Made by a program: the position numbers and the translations under genes
Part shown: piece by piece, positions 1 to 7,508 of the stretch
How the letters are laid out: every line of letters starts with the position of its first letter
How positions within the stretch are numbered: the stretch's first letter is position 1
Assembly (NCBI RefSeq): GCF_017873675.1
Contig: NZ_JAGGKK010000027.1
Span: 1-39,977, forward strand
DNA: 39,977 nt
Source of the DNA: Virgibacillus litoralis
GTDB taxonomy: Bacteria; Bacillota; Bacilli; Bacillales; Amphibacillaceae
Direction of reading: 5' to 3'
The notes under the pieces: generated by a model
What the model was told of the DNA's origin: nothing
The model's database searches: none
The model's input: only the letters and a program-made list of their open reading frames with translations

Positions 1-70
1 GTGACGTAAGTTATATCAGAATATTCAATTAGTAATGATAGATACAAAATTCAAATGTTTGACTTAGCTA

Positions 71-772
71 TTACCTGTTTATGCAACGCCAGTGAAAGAT
101 AACATAATTTTCAATAGCCTCTTTTAGAGTTAGCCCAAGTATCGCAAATCCCGCAAATGCTACGATAAATGATAAAAATTTTTTAACCTTATAATACTCA
201 TCTTTAGTAGTAGCAACTGTTTCTAATAAAATTAGAAATGTCAAAAGAGGTAATAGAATCAATTCAGTGAGAATGCTAAAAGTAATTGTACTTAATAAAA
301 ACTCAACAATAACAATAAATTTAAAATTCCTTTTTAATATATCATTAAAATAATGATTAACTTCGTGGATTGCCATAGCACTGTAACTAACAGGTATTCC
401 AACAAATATCACCCAGAAAGCAACAACTTTCAAATACTTCAACTGCCAGAATGAAAACAATGAAGCTATTAATACCAAAATTGTAGAATATATAATAATA
501 ATAACCAATGGAATAATTAGCTGCTTTGCCGTAGCAGCTTGAACCACTTTAAACACAGCGTCTCTAATTTTAGGCTTTGAAAGTATAAAGATAATAAAAA
601 TAAAAATCCAGATTCCAATCGCAATTTCACGATTAGAAAATATGTCAGTGACCGAAGCAATATTAAGTTGAGATATTTCTTTAATAACTTTAATTGTAAT
701 AGAATTAATATCCATTTCACCTAATATAAAACCAACTATAAACACCACAATATAGCCAAATATTCGTTTCAT
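71..772 (-). CDS. multi-pass membrane protein of unknown function
   Basis: The 233-residue product is strongly hydrophobic. I see a membrane segment at the very N-terminus (about residues 4-20) and further segments near 48-66, 84-108, 115-133, 150-180 and 195-215, so five or six passes. It starts at ATG with AGGGAG about nine bases upstream. I see no catalytic motif; an AIHEVNHYF stretch in the middle has two histidines and a glutamate but is not a recognised HExxH site. It is the leftmost gene in the window, so its operon partners on the downstream side lie outside. Its AT-rich composition matches the accessory block rather than the core genes at the right. Function unknown; an integral inner-membrane location is inferred. 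Confidence 0.6.
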   Translation of the reverse strand: MKRIFGYIVVFIVGFILGEMDINSITIKVIKEISQLNIASVTDIFSNREIAIGIWIFIFIIFILSKPKIRDAVFKVVQAATAKQLIIPLVIIIIYSTILVLIASLFSFWQLKYLKVVAFWVIFVGIPVSYSAMAIHEVNHYFNDILKRNFKFIVIVEFLLSTITFSILTELILLPLLTFLILLETVATTKDEYYKVKKFLSFIVAFAGFAILGLTLKEAIENYVIFHWRCINR

Positions 773-800
773 TCATAGGTACTCCCTATTAGAGAAGCAT

Positions 801-852
801 GGGGACGGTTCTTCCGCTTCCATGCCCCAAAAAGGAAGCATGAGATTCGTCC
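801..852. repeat. decayed REP-like palindrome
   Basis: The block begins GGGGACGGTTC and its right arm (834-852) is an imperfect reverse complement of the left arm (804-822), matching at roughly 14 of 19 positions. From memory, GGGGACGGTTC-type palindromes are dispersed in Bacillaceae genomes, often with IS200/IS605-like transposases. No transposase is next to it, so it looks like an orphan remnant. Confidence 0.4.
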
Positions 853-1120
853 TTATACGTCTTTTAAATTATCTTAGTTAAATTTTCACAAATTAGAATT
901 AAGCCCAGGCAAAACAACTATCAATTTCTTATTGGTGGAAGTCATCATATCTTCCGTTTTTCTAGTTAAATGCGTTAAGTAACACTGACGCCGCTTCGAT
1001 AAGGATTTCTCTTTCCATCCATAGTTTCTTATTTAAACGTCACTTAAATTCACACTCCTTTCATACGTAATATTTCGACAAATAATTAAATTTTCCTGCA
1101 AATTAACATGGGTTAATGAT
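853..1120. other. intergenic stretch without recognised gene
   Basis: I see no coding frame with a ribosome site, no RNA fold and no repeat here beyond AT-rich sequence; it separates the leftward membrane-protein gene from the rightward YjzC-like remnant. Confidence 0.5.
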
Positions 1121-1150
1121 TATAATGTCGAAATTACTAGAGAAGGAGGT
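1121..1150 (+). promoter_or_regulatory. -10 box and ribosome site of the YjzC-like remnant
   Basis: A perfect TATAAT lies at 1121-1126 and a strong AAGGAGGT at 1143-1150, placed eight to ten bases before the TTG start at 1158. I do not see a convincing -35 hexamer at the right distance. The intact expression signals suggest the gene was broken recently. Confidence 0.4.
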
Positions 1151-1157
1151 GATTATT

Positions 1158-1333
1158 TTGGGAAGAACTTATACCCCAGGTTCAAGACCTAATGACCCTG
1201 GCAAATTTATTGAAGTCGTGGTGGCAAACAAGGTAATACATAAATAACAGGTGTAGAAAATAAACCTTTACCTACTAAATCGAAACCAGGTAACCAGTGG
1301 AAACAAGTCGATAAAACTAAGCATAAAAAATAA
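1158..1333 (+). pseudogene. broken YjzC-like small protein gene
   Basis: From a TTG start with a strong ribosome site the frame reads MGRTYTPGSRPNDPGKFIEV, which resembles the start of the short YjzC family (about 60 residues in Bacillus). The remaining family-like sequence continues in another frame from about 1220 (GGKQGNT), is interrupted by an in-frame TAA at 1241-1243, and resumes with ITGVENKPLP and ends GNQWKQVDKTKHKK before TAA at 1331. So one frameshift plus one stop separate the two halves. This is the only rightward gene remnant in the accessory block. The YjzC assignment is from memory of the family's look (glycine and proline rich, lysine-rich tail); the function of YjzC itself is unknown. 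Confidence 0.6.
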
Positions 1334-1348
1334 TGACTAGTTATCTAT

Positions 1349-1380
1349 CGCCTATACCATAGGTGGTTCTTTTTATTTTA
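1349..1380 (+). terminator. intrinsic terminator after the YjzC-like remnant
   Basis: CGCCTAT (1349-1355) pairs with ATAGGTG (1359-1365) across a three-base loop, seven pairs with one G-T wobble, followed by a T-rich run TTCTTTTTATTTT. It starts 16 bases after the remnant's stop codon. Confidence 0.6.
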
Positions 1381-1750
1381 TGCTCCAACGAACTCCGCCC
1401 ATGCGATATCCTTCTGTCAAGACCTATATATATTTTTCCTGGCATGATAATCATAATTAGTTTGGGAATGACAGGTACTAGCTAAAATTGCTAAATTGAA
1501 CAACGAGGCATATTAGCATAACTATCTTTTAACTTGATTTTTAATTTATATAAGCGGATATAGATGTTGACGGACACCAAAAGCCATATTTAAAGCGATG
1601 CCTTGTCAAAGGAATCGCTTTGAGAAGAGCATCTATTCTTCCGTATCTAGTTCTAACTCTAGTTGATCCATTATATCAAACACGCGATTAAACTTTTTAT
1701 TGAATTCATTCCGGGCATACTGGGGTCAGACCCTTTTTCTTCCGTATAAA
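1381..1750. other. gap with a gene-tail fragment and a small palindrome
   Basis: No complete gene is visible. On the minus strand, about 1725 down to the stop at 1633, a start-less frame encodes YARNEFNKKFNRVFDIMDQL and a short acidic tail, which looks like the C-terminus of a lost gene. It is capped by the palindrome GGGTCAGACCC at 1723-1733 with a following T run, a form common in dispersed Bacillaceae repeats. I could not identify the lost gene. Confidence 0.35.
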
Positions 1751-2341
1751 CTAAAATGAGTCATAGTCTTCAGTTAAATCTTCCTCAAATTCTTCTGTAC
1801 AGTTAAAACATTTATTATTTATAATAGCTTCTATATGATAGAATTCACAGCAAAATTCACATCTTTTTTGTTGGTCAAAGTCTGACAATATGTGTTCCTC
1901 CGGGTAAAATATTCTTCTTATCCATTGCTTTTGAATTATCAAAGATGTGTCTAAACTCCATTTATTTATTCTACTTCTTCTTTGATAAACTTCCCTAGCT
2001 TCATCAAGTTTTTGTTTAAATTCCTTGTAATCATAATTGTTAATTTTTATATAATGCTCCTTAGCTTCAGTTGCTCTACCTTTTTTTTCAGCTATATCAA
2101 AATGTATTGTATCATGACATAATCTGCATATCCCTATTATATTTACAAGTTTCTGTATATGACTTTCTTCATCCCATACCCATAATTCATGGGCATCTAG
2201 CAAACAATCTTGTTTACTGCAGATTTGACACTCCCGATTATAAATATCATATACTTTCTTCCGTAATATCTCCCATTCGGGTTTTACCCTCAAATTTTGC
2301 CCAATAGCTGTTCTTGGCGTTAATTCGATATTAAGTTTCAC
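1751..2341 (-). CDS. HNH-type zinc-binding (putative endonuclease) protein
   Basis: Starting at the GTG at 2341 gives 196 residues. That start has AGGGGTG about five bases upstream, whereas an in-frame ATG nine codons earlier has no ribosome site. The N-terminal half shows a zinc-finger nuclease pattern: CQIC at 38-41, AHE at 50-52, then CRLCH at 72-76 and a further H80, which fits the beta-beta-alpha fold of HNH endonucleases with two structural CxxC pairs. Near the C-terminus there is a second cysteine cluster (CEFCC, then CFNC), probably a zinc knuckle. HNH enzymes cut DNA; here a phage-defence or mobile-element role is inferred only from the neighbourhood. The family beyond HNH-like is not recognised. 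The gene sits alone, with a gap of about 380 bases to the upstream gene. Confidence 0.65.
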   Translation of the reverse strand: MKLNIELTPRTAIGQNLRVKPEWEILRKKVYDIYNRECQICSKQDCLLDAHELWVWDEESHIQKLVNIIGICRLCHDTIHFDIAEKKGRATEAKEHYIKINNYDYKEFKQKLDEAREVYQRRSRINKWSLDTSLIIQKQWIRRIFYPEEHILSDFDQQKRCEFCCEFYHIEAIINNKCFNCTEEFEEDLTEDYDSF

Positions 2342-2722
2342 TTTTTCACCCCTTTTATTAATAGACATGGAGATTGTGATATTCTACTTTTGAATTATAA
2401 AAACTATATTTAATATCAAAATTTCTTAATTACACTATAACCATTATGATTTATAGGTATATTAACTTTTTGAGAATTGAATCGAATAATATATTTGGTA
2501 ATTTTTTTAGTACACTTTTACGGCAACATTCAGCTTCATCATTTCGTTACAAGATTTTTTAATAATCAATCTATTTTCGTTATTATTCTTCTGTCAGGAT
2601 TTATGTATAATTCCTAATTAATATGTTCAAAATGTTCAAAAAGATGATTTCCTGAGCTAGCTATATTTAATGTAAGAACGATTTAACCATATGGAGTAAT
2701 ATGAATAACTGCCCTTAGTTTA
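2342..2722. other. AT-rich gap, nothing recognised
   Basis: No frame with a credible start and no clear hairpin. It lies between the stop of the DUF4209-like gene and the HNH gene, both leftward. Confidence 0.4.
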
Positions 2723-4504
2723 TTAAACAAATAGCTTTTTATTTTCTGAAATATATTGATTTAAATTATCTGAATACATGCTGCATAGCCTTAAGCCTAT
2801 CCACCACACGTATAGTGAAATAGTAGATGATGATGCTTCTTCATATGATAATAACCCATGTGCAAGTTTATTTCGCATGTTAGAGCCATACTTTTCAGTT
2901 AACAGTGATCTCAAATCAAAGAGTAAATCTTTATCAAATGCCGCTACAAAATTAGGTAATTCAAATATACTATTTAACGACTTTGCTTGTTCCTTACCGT
3001 CATTCTCATAAGTAGTTACAATATCCCCACACATTCTTGCAATTTCTCTAAATGAATTCTCTATTTGTGGTATTAATAAATGAATAGCTTTCAAAAAGTT
3101 TCCTTTAAAACCTTCGTACAGACCCTCTACAAAAATCTTTTCTCTTCCCAAAGGAACAAACATATTATTGGTAACAAGGAACTCTATATCTTTTCTGTCG
3201 ATTTCATGGTCATTAGAAATTATTCTTAAGGCATGATTAATTAAAATACCAGATTGAATTGAATGATTATTGGCTGCTTCCATCAGCATATGAGCTTCTA
3301 GGGCTTCCATTCTTTCTTCTTCACTTCCGGAATTTAAATCTGGCATACTTATGATCCGTTTTCCGTCATTATCAATAATTTCTCTATTGACTAAATAGGC
3401 TATAGGGGATGATTTATGTAATTCATTTACTCTTTTTTCAAGACTACTTTTCGTATTAATAGATTGAATAAAAGCTAACTTTGCTATACATACTAGCTTT
3501 TCTTTTCCTCTAAAACTCTTCTCAATTTCGGTAACTACATTAGTTATATCCATATTATGAGAAAATTGCTGAAGGTTTTCACTCATTTTCTTCTTGAAAA
3601 TCTCAAGTTTTGATAAAATCTCATCATTTTTTTGCTTCTTTCCTGGAATTTTCCGATAGGTTTTTATAGCATCCTCCAGCAATCTAATTATAGCCACATT
3701 GTTTTTATTACCATCTTCACTCAAATATTCAGCTTCTTCTTCATATGCCATAGCTATTCTTTCGATTGTACCTTTATATTTGTCGTTATTCCCCAATCTT
3801 TGATAACATTTAGCCAATAATTCCATGTAATATTTAGCTATTGAGTATTCAGTTTCTTCGAGGTTTCTTAATACTTTTGATTCCAAAATAATAATAAATT
3901 GCCCTACATCTATATCTTTTTGTTCAAGTAATAACTCCACTAATTTCCCTGTAAGATATAGTGGGTCTTCCCCATTTATTTTTATTATTGCTTCTTTTAT
4001 AAATGTATTAACTTGATCAACTTTATCATTATCTCTACCAAAAAATAGCGCAAGTTGTAATGCCCTTTCAATTTTATCAGAAAAAACTGTCCATTGATCC
4101 CAATCTTCTAATCTAGCCGCTGAAATCAGATAGTTATCAATTGCATCCTGACCATATTTATATATCTTGTTCCTAGTCCATATTACATCAGAAATTCTTG
4201 CCTTAATCTCACTATCTTCAAAATATGGATATAAGTTTATTAATGTCTTAATATCTTGTTGTGAAAGATCACTTAATGCTGCGCTTTTTTTCCCATCAAA
4301 AATTGCATAAGGTTCAAATGGTTGTTTTGGGTCTTTTTTATTCATATGATACGAGAGTATATCTGTTATTAATTGTATAACTTCTTTTTCTGTACCATCC
4401 AAACCATCGGTCAATTTTAACAGTTCTTGTCGGTAGTCAAAGCACTCATATGATTTAGCTTTTCTAATAGCTTCATTAATGATATTGATAATACTTTGAT
4501 TCAT
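2723..4504 (-). CDS. DUF4209-type protein with C-terminal RNxxxHG (HEPN-like) motif
   Basis: The 593-residue protein is mostly helical and ends with RNKLAHG at residues 544-550, followed by a helix rich in tryptophan and leucine. RNxxxHG is the signature of DUF4209, and the same Rx4H arrangement is the catalytic motif of HEPN RNases. The long N-terminal part (about 1-520) has no motif I recognise and may be a sensor or scaffold of helical repeats. ATG start with GAGGTG at the right distance. It is the third gene of a leftward trio; the gap to the upstream zinc-ribbon gene is about 110 bases. Family match is from the motif and length; RNase activity and an abortive-infection role are inference. 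Confidence 0.6.
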   Translation of the reverse strand: MNQSIINIINEAIRKAKSYECFDYRQELLKLTDGLDGTEKEVIQLITDILSYHMNKKDPKQPFEPYAIFDGKKSAALSDLSQQDIKTLINLYPYFEDSEIKARISDVIWTRNKIYKYGQDAIDNYLISAARLEDWDQWTVFSDKIERALQLALFFGRDNDKVDQVNTFIKEAIIKINGEDPLYLTGKLVELLLEQKDIDVGQFIIILESKVLRNLEETEYSIAKYYMELLAKCYQRLGNNDKYKGTIERIAMAYEEEAEYLSEDGNKNNVAIIRLLEDAIKTYRKIPGKKQKNDEILSKLEIFKKKMSENLQQFSHNMDITNVVTEIEKSFRGKEKLVCIAKLAFIQSINTKSSLEKRVNELHKSSPIAYLVNREIIDNDGKRIISMPDLNSGSEEERMEALEAHMLMEAANNHSIQSGILINHALRIISNDHEIDRKDIEFLVTNNMFVPLGREKIFVEGLYEGFKGNFLKAIHLLIPQIENSFREIARMCGDIVTTYENDGKEQAKSLNSIFELPNFVAAFDKDLLFDLRSLLTEKYGSNMRNKLAHGLLSYEEASSSTISLYVWWIGLRLCSMYSDNLNQYISENKKLFV

Positions 4505-4615
4505 ACATACACCTCTACATGAAAGACCTTTCTTTTATCAGGAATTTATCTTGTTATTATAAATTGTTGTCTCACATACTTGATAATACCTATCGTACCA
4601 CCTTACCTCCTCATC

Positions 4616-4870
4616 TTATTTACCCTTCCTTAACACCTTTAAAGCAATACCACCTACAGCAACTAATGCAGTTAGACCTGCTGATCCACCACTTTTGATG
4701 CCTTTACCAATACATTCTTTACAAACGAACCCAAGATTTACGAGATTTGAACAATTTTCTACTTTACACTGTCTATATACATTTTTGCAGGATTCACATT
4801 CATATTTATTCATTTCTTTTTCTATAAAGACCCTTCTTCTTTTACAATTTGGACAATTTAATTCAGTCAT
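4616..4870 (-). CDS. small zinc-ribbon protein with C-terminal membrane segment
   Basis: In 84 residues there are two cysteine pairs (C6/C9 and C25/C28) forming a zinc ribbon, then more cysteines at 35, 40, 50 and 53 that could hold a second zinc ion. Residues about 62-80 are glycine-rich and hydrophobic and are followed by KVLRKGK, as expected for a tail-anchored membrane segment with basic residues on the cytoplasmic side. Its ATG lies inside the end of the upstream 382-residue gene (8-base overlap), so the two are translationally coupled and probably act together. Family not recognised. A tethering role at the membrane is inference. Confidence 0.6.
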   Translation of the reverse strand: MTELNCPNCKRRRVFIEKEMNKYECESCKNVYRQCKVENCSNLVNLGFVCKECIGKGIKSGGSAGLTALVAVGGIALKVLRKGK

Positions 4871-6011
4871 TATTTATGTCTCCCATTAATAATTGTGTAT
4901 CAACATCATAAGAAATTTGGATCTCTTCAAATTGTGAAACAAGTCTTTTATGCATGTTTCTAACTTCATCTACTTTAATATCGTTTGAATTTATTTCTTG
5001 TAATAAAGTTTTAGGTAACTTTCTATCTTTTAGCCTTTCCGCAACATGTAAAAGAGAAACATCATCATTGATACTAATTCCATCAACATTCAGCAAATAT
5101 ATTAACTTAGAAACTAGTTCTGTCGAATAGTAGTTCATTTTAGTTTCAATTTTCCTATAATATTTCGAAGCATGATGATATTCATTAGTTATTTGATAAC
5201 AGGTTCCTATAAGACCAAGAGTTTGGAAATATAAATCCAATAAAAAACCATACTCATGAATAAATAATTGGATTTCATCATTATATTTTTTATTGTATTC
5301 ATTCCTATATTTACTTCTCCATTCCCAAACCTTCAAACCATCTATGAAATTCGGAATAAGTTTATAATCTATTTTTCTACTTAATACTTCTTCGATAGTT
5401 TCTTCAATAAAGTCGGATAGGAACTTCAAATCTATAATACAATCGTTAATTCTTACCATGGCATTCTTATTGGGAAGTGATTCAATGGCCTCTTCAATAA
5501 CCGAATTTATACTATGCACCCTAGAAACTTTCTCTCTCCATAAAAACTCACCAAGTAAATCTATTTTTTCGTGTATCACATCGAGTTTTTTTGAGATTTC
5601 GGCCATTTGTAGTTGCCCCGATATGCTGGCAATGTTTCTAGTAATATTAGAGAGTGTGGATGGCTTATTTTTCTTGATAAGTTCTTCTGTTGTCATCTCA
5701 TTAAGTTGAGCCTTTCCAACAAATTGACCAGTCTTAGCATTTCTAATCTCTAGAGATCCTTTTTTAATTGAGAGGCTACCATTATCAATCCCACCTCGAA
5801 ACTCTGGGTTTATGGTTATTTTCCATAAATCATCAAGTTTTTCTTTGTTTAACGGAATATCATTATTGTTAATATTTTCCCAAATAATTTTATTAACTGT
5901 ATCAATTAACTCAGAAGGGACTGATACTTCATTATCATTATTTGTTTTAGTTGAATTATTATAGGTTAATTCACCGCCTGTAGTGTTGATAATCCTTGGA
6001 TTATTATCCAA
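4863..6011 (-). CDS. unrecognised helical protein, first gene of a putative three-gene operon
   Basis: The start is TTG with GAAGGGGGTG about eight bases upstream, giving 382 residues. The N-terminus is asparagine-rich and low in complexity (about 1-30). A short beta-like stretch follows around 75-105, including LEIRNAKTGQFVGKAQL, and then a coiled-coil-like helix (about 125-160). The remainder is helical and charged, without cysteines arranged for metal and without a nucleotide-binding loop. It overlaps the downstream zinc-ribbon gene by eight bases. I do not recognise the family. Its place as the first gene with a strong ribosome site suggests it is the main component, perhaps a sensor, of the trio with the zinc-ribbon and DUF4209-type genes. 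Confidence 0.55.
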   Translation of the reverse strand: MDNNPRIINTTGGELTYNNSTKTNNDNEVSVPSELIDTVNKIIWENINNNDIPLNKEKLDDLWKITINPEFRGGIDNGSLSIKKGSLEIRNAKTGQFVGKAQLNEMTTEELIKKNKPSTLSNITRNIASISGQLQMAEISKKLDVIHEKIDLLGEFLWREKVSRVHSINSVIEEAIESLPNKNAMVRINDCIIDLKFLSDFIEETIEEVLSRKIDYKLIPNFIDGLKVWEWRSKYRNEYNKKYNDEIQLFIHEYGFLLDLYFQTLGLIGTCYQITNEYHHASKYYRKIETKMNYYSTELVSKLIYLLNVDGISINDDVSLLHVAERLKDRKLPKTLLQEINSNDIKVDEVRNMHKRLVSQFEEIQISYDVDTQLLMGDINND

Positions 6012-6034
6012 AAAGGTACACCCCCTTCTTTAAA

Positions 6035-6086
6035 GTGCCTGAATTCCGGAAACTAATTTTCACTATATAGTTTCTTATTCAGGCAC
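6035..6086 (-). terminator. long hairpin over the end of the Mrr-type gene
   Basis: GTGCCTGAAT (6035-6044) is a perfect inverted repeat of 6077-6086, and inside it GAAACTA (6049-6055) pairs with TAGTTTC (6068-6074). The outer arm uses the last codons of the Mrr-type gene. Read leftward the hairpin is followed only by TTTAAAG and then the next gene's ribosome site, so it may be a weak terminator or an attenuator rather than a full stop. Confidence 0.4.
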
Positions 6087-7061
6087 ATACATCTTTTGCA
6101 ACGGCAACAATGCCCTAACGTCATTAGGCATATTTTCATACCATTTTACTGACAAATTAACTAGTTCCTCTATATCTACTAATCTAACAGAGTTATGTTT
6201 AGCTACCGCTTTAGCTTGTGAAGTAAATCCACCTGTTGAAACAAATAAACTATTAGAATCAATTGGGTTTGCCCCAAGTAACTGCTGAATCTCTGGTGCT
6301 GATGCAGAAGATTTTCGATGCTTTACTTGTACCTTAATAATAGGCTTTTCAAATCCAAATGCATCTTTAAATGCCAGGACATCTACGCCTCCATCAGGGC
6401 CTTTGGGACTTACCTGAACATTGTAGTCCATTGCTTGTAAGAGTCCTCCTACCAATTCTTGCATTTGCCATGGATCGAGTTTATCGACCTTGTCTTGTAC
6501 CATAACCAAAGCTTTACTGACAAGATCTTCAATAATTTCGCTGTCTTCTATTTCATCTTCATCGTTATCATCAGGCTCATAAAATGGATGCTCAACTAAC
6601 TCTTGAATTTCACTTCCCCAATCATCCACACGAAAGACTGTTAACACAGAACCCAAACTATTTTTGGCTGCTTGCGATAATGAATCTCGTTCTACAGTGA
6701 TTTCTTCCCATTCAACTCTTACATTATTAGGATAATCGGGGTTTCCAATAGACTTATCATAAAAATGCGATTCTGTAACTGTTCCTACCATATATTGTCG
6801 TGTCTCTTTAAAATAAGTTATTACTCGATCACCTTTGTTAATTTCTCTACTGAAACGCCATACTTGATTCACCCAACTGTTCCTGGACTTAGGTTTACTT
6901 TCCAAAAAAACAGTATCAGCTATTGCAACCATTTCTTCTTTTGATTGGTATTGGTTTGGATCACCTAATTTAGGCCATCCAATAGAAGCAATACCTTTTT
7001 CTTTCCAAACAGGGATTAACTCATTATTATCCCCTGCACGAATCATCCACCACTTTTTCAT
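6075..7061 (-). CDS. Mrr-type restriction endonuclease with N-terminal PUA/EVE-like domain
   Basis: I chose the ATG at 7061 (328 residues); an upstream in-frame GTG would overlap the ribosome site GGGGTGAAGG. Residues 1 to about 145 (WWMIRAG, GIASIGW, GDRVITYF, YMVGTV) look like a PUA/EVE-like modified-base reader. After an acidic linker (about 160-180), residues 195-305 form a PD-(D/E)xK Mrr catalytic domain: E202, GPDGGVD at 221-227 and QVK at 245-247. Mrr enzymes cut modified DNA. It is the last gene of the leftward BREX-helicase series, 450 bases after the SF1 helicase. A role complementary to BREX, against phages with modified DNA, is inference by analogy with the type IV enzyme BrxU. 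Which modification it reads cannot be told. Confidence 0.8.
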   Translation of the reverse strand: MKKWWMIRAGDNNELIPVWKEKGIASIGWPKLGDPNQYQSKEEMVAIADTVFLESKPKSRNSWVNQVWRFSREINKGDRVITYFKETRQYMVGTVTESHFYDKSIGNPDYPNNVRVEWEEITVERDSLSQAAKNSLGSVLTVFRVDDWGSEIQELVEHPFYEPDDNDEDEIEDSEIIEDLVSKALVMVQDKVDKLDPWQMQELVGGLLQAMDYNVQVSPKGPDGGVDVLAFKDAFGFEKPIIKVQVKHRKSSASAPEIQQLLGANPIDSNSLFVSTGGFTSQAKAVAKHNSVRLVDIEELVNLSVKWYENMPNDVRALLPLQKMYVPE

Positions 7062-7177
7062 GACCTTCACCCCGTAATTATTGAAATATTAATATTGTTT
7101 ATAGCATGTATTCAGTTATATTATGATTAGCGAGCTCTTACACAAAAACCTTTGCTCATAATAGCTTCATAGTCTTC

Positions 7178-7426
7178 TTAAACTAATCGTTCCTTAAATC
7201 GATGTAGATCACAGGTTATAGTGTTCGATTGACTTTCGCCATCCGCTTCTTCACTTATAAAAAATAAATTAGACAGAATGGTCTTTGTGCTTTCACATTC
7301 AGTCGTCCTTGTTGCATCATACTTTTCAATTAATGTTTGACAATTTTCAAGAATGAAGTATGGTGCAAAATGAATCCATTCACCATTATCTCTTTTCCCA
7401 GTGATAAGTACAGTGGGGACTAACCC
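7178..7426 (-). pseudogene. fossil C-terminal fragment of a second BrxHII-like helicase
   Basis: A start-less open frame of 82 codons encodes, in order, TVLITGKRDNGEWIHFAPYF and later LFFISEEADGESQ...HRFKERLV. These align with two separate parts of the intact helicase at 12367-15543: KLMLTGKRGNGEFVQISPYL (roughly residues 820-840) and LVDFISEEVDGDSR...SFKQQL (roughly 995-1020). The intervening 150 or so residues are missing. It is therefore an internally deleted relic of a related but not identical gene, since several positions differ. It lies between the Mrr-type gene and the SF1 helicase. The frame is bounded by a TAA at 7427-7429 upstream and a TAA at 7178. Confidence 0.75.
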
Positions 7427-7498
7427 TTATTTCCTAAGTTTTACTTGCACAATAGGCTTTGCAAATCAGAACTCTTTTGTATCGCACTTAAAGATATT
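7427..7498 (-). pseudogene. possible fragment of an Mrr-type nuclease gene
   Basis: Just upstream of the helicase fossil and in the same frame, a short stretch with an internal stop reads FAKPIVQVKLRK. It resembles FEKPIIKVQVKHRK of the intact Mrr-type enzyme, and the DNA around AATAGGCTT is also similar. It is short, so chance or a different source gene remains possible. Confidence 0.4.
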
Positions 7499-7508
7499 GT
7501 TTATTAAT

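Noticed and set aside
1496-1525. Similarity to 39870-39900 (AACAA ... TTAGC ... AA) as element ends
   Set aside because: Only about 18 of 28 bases match with gaps, in AT-rich sequence; not enough to claim a repeat.
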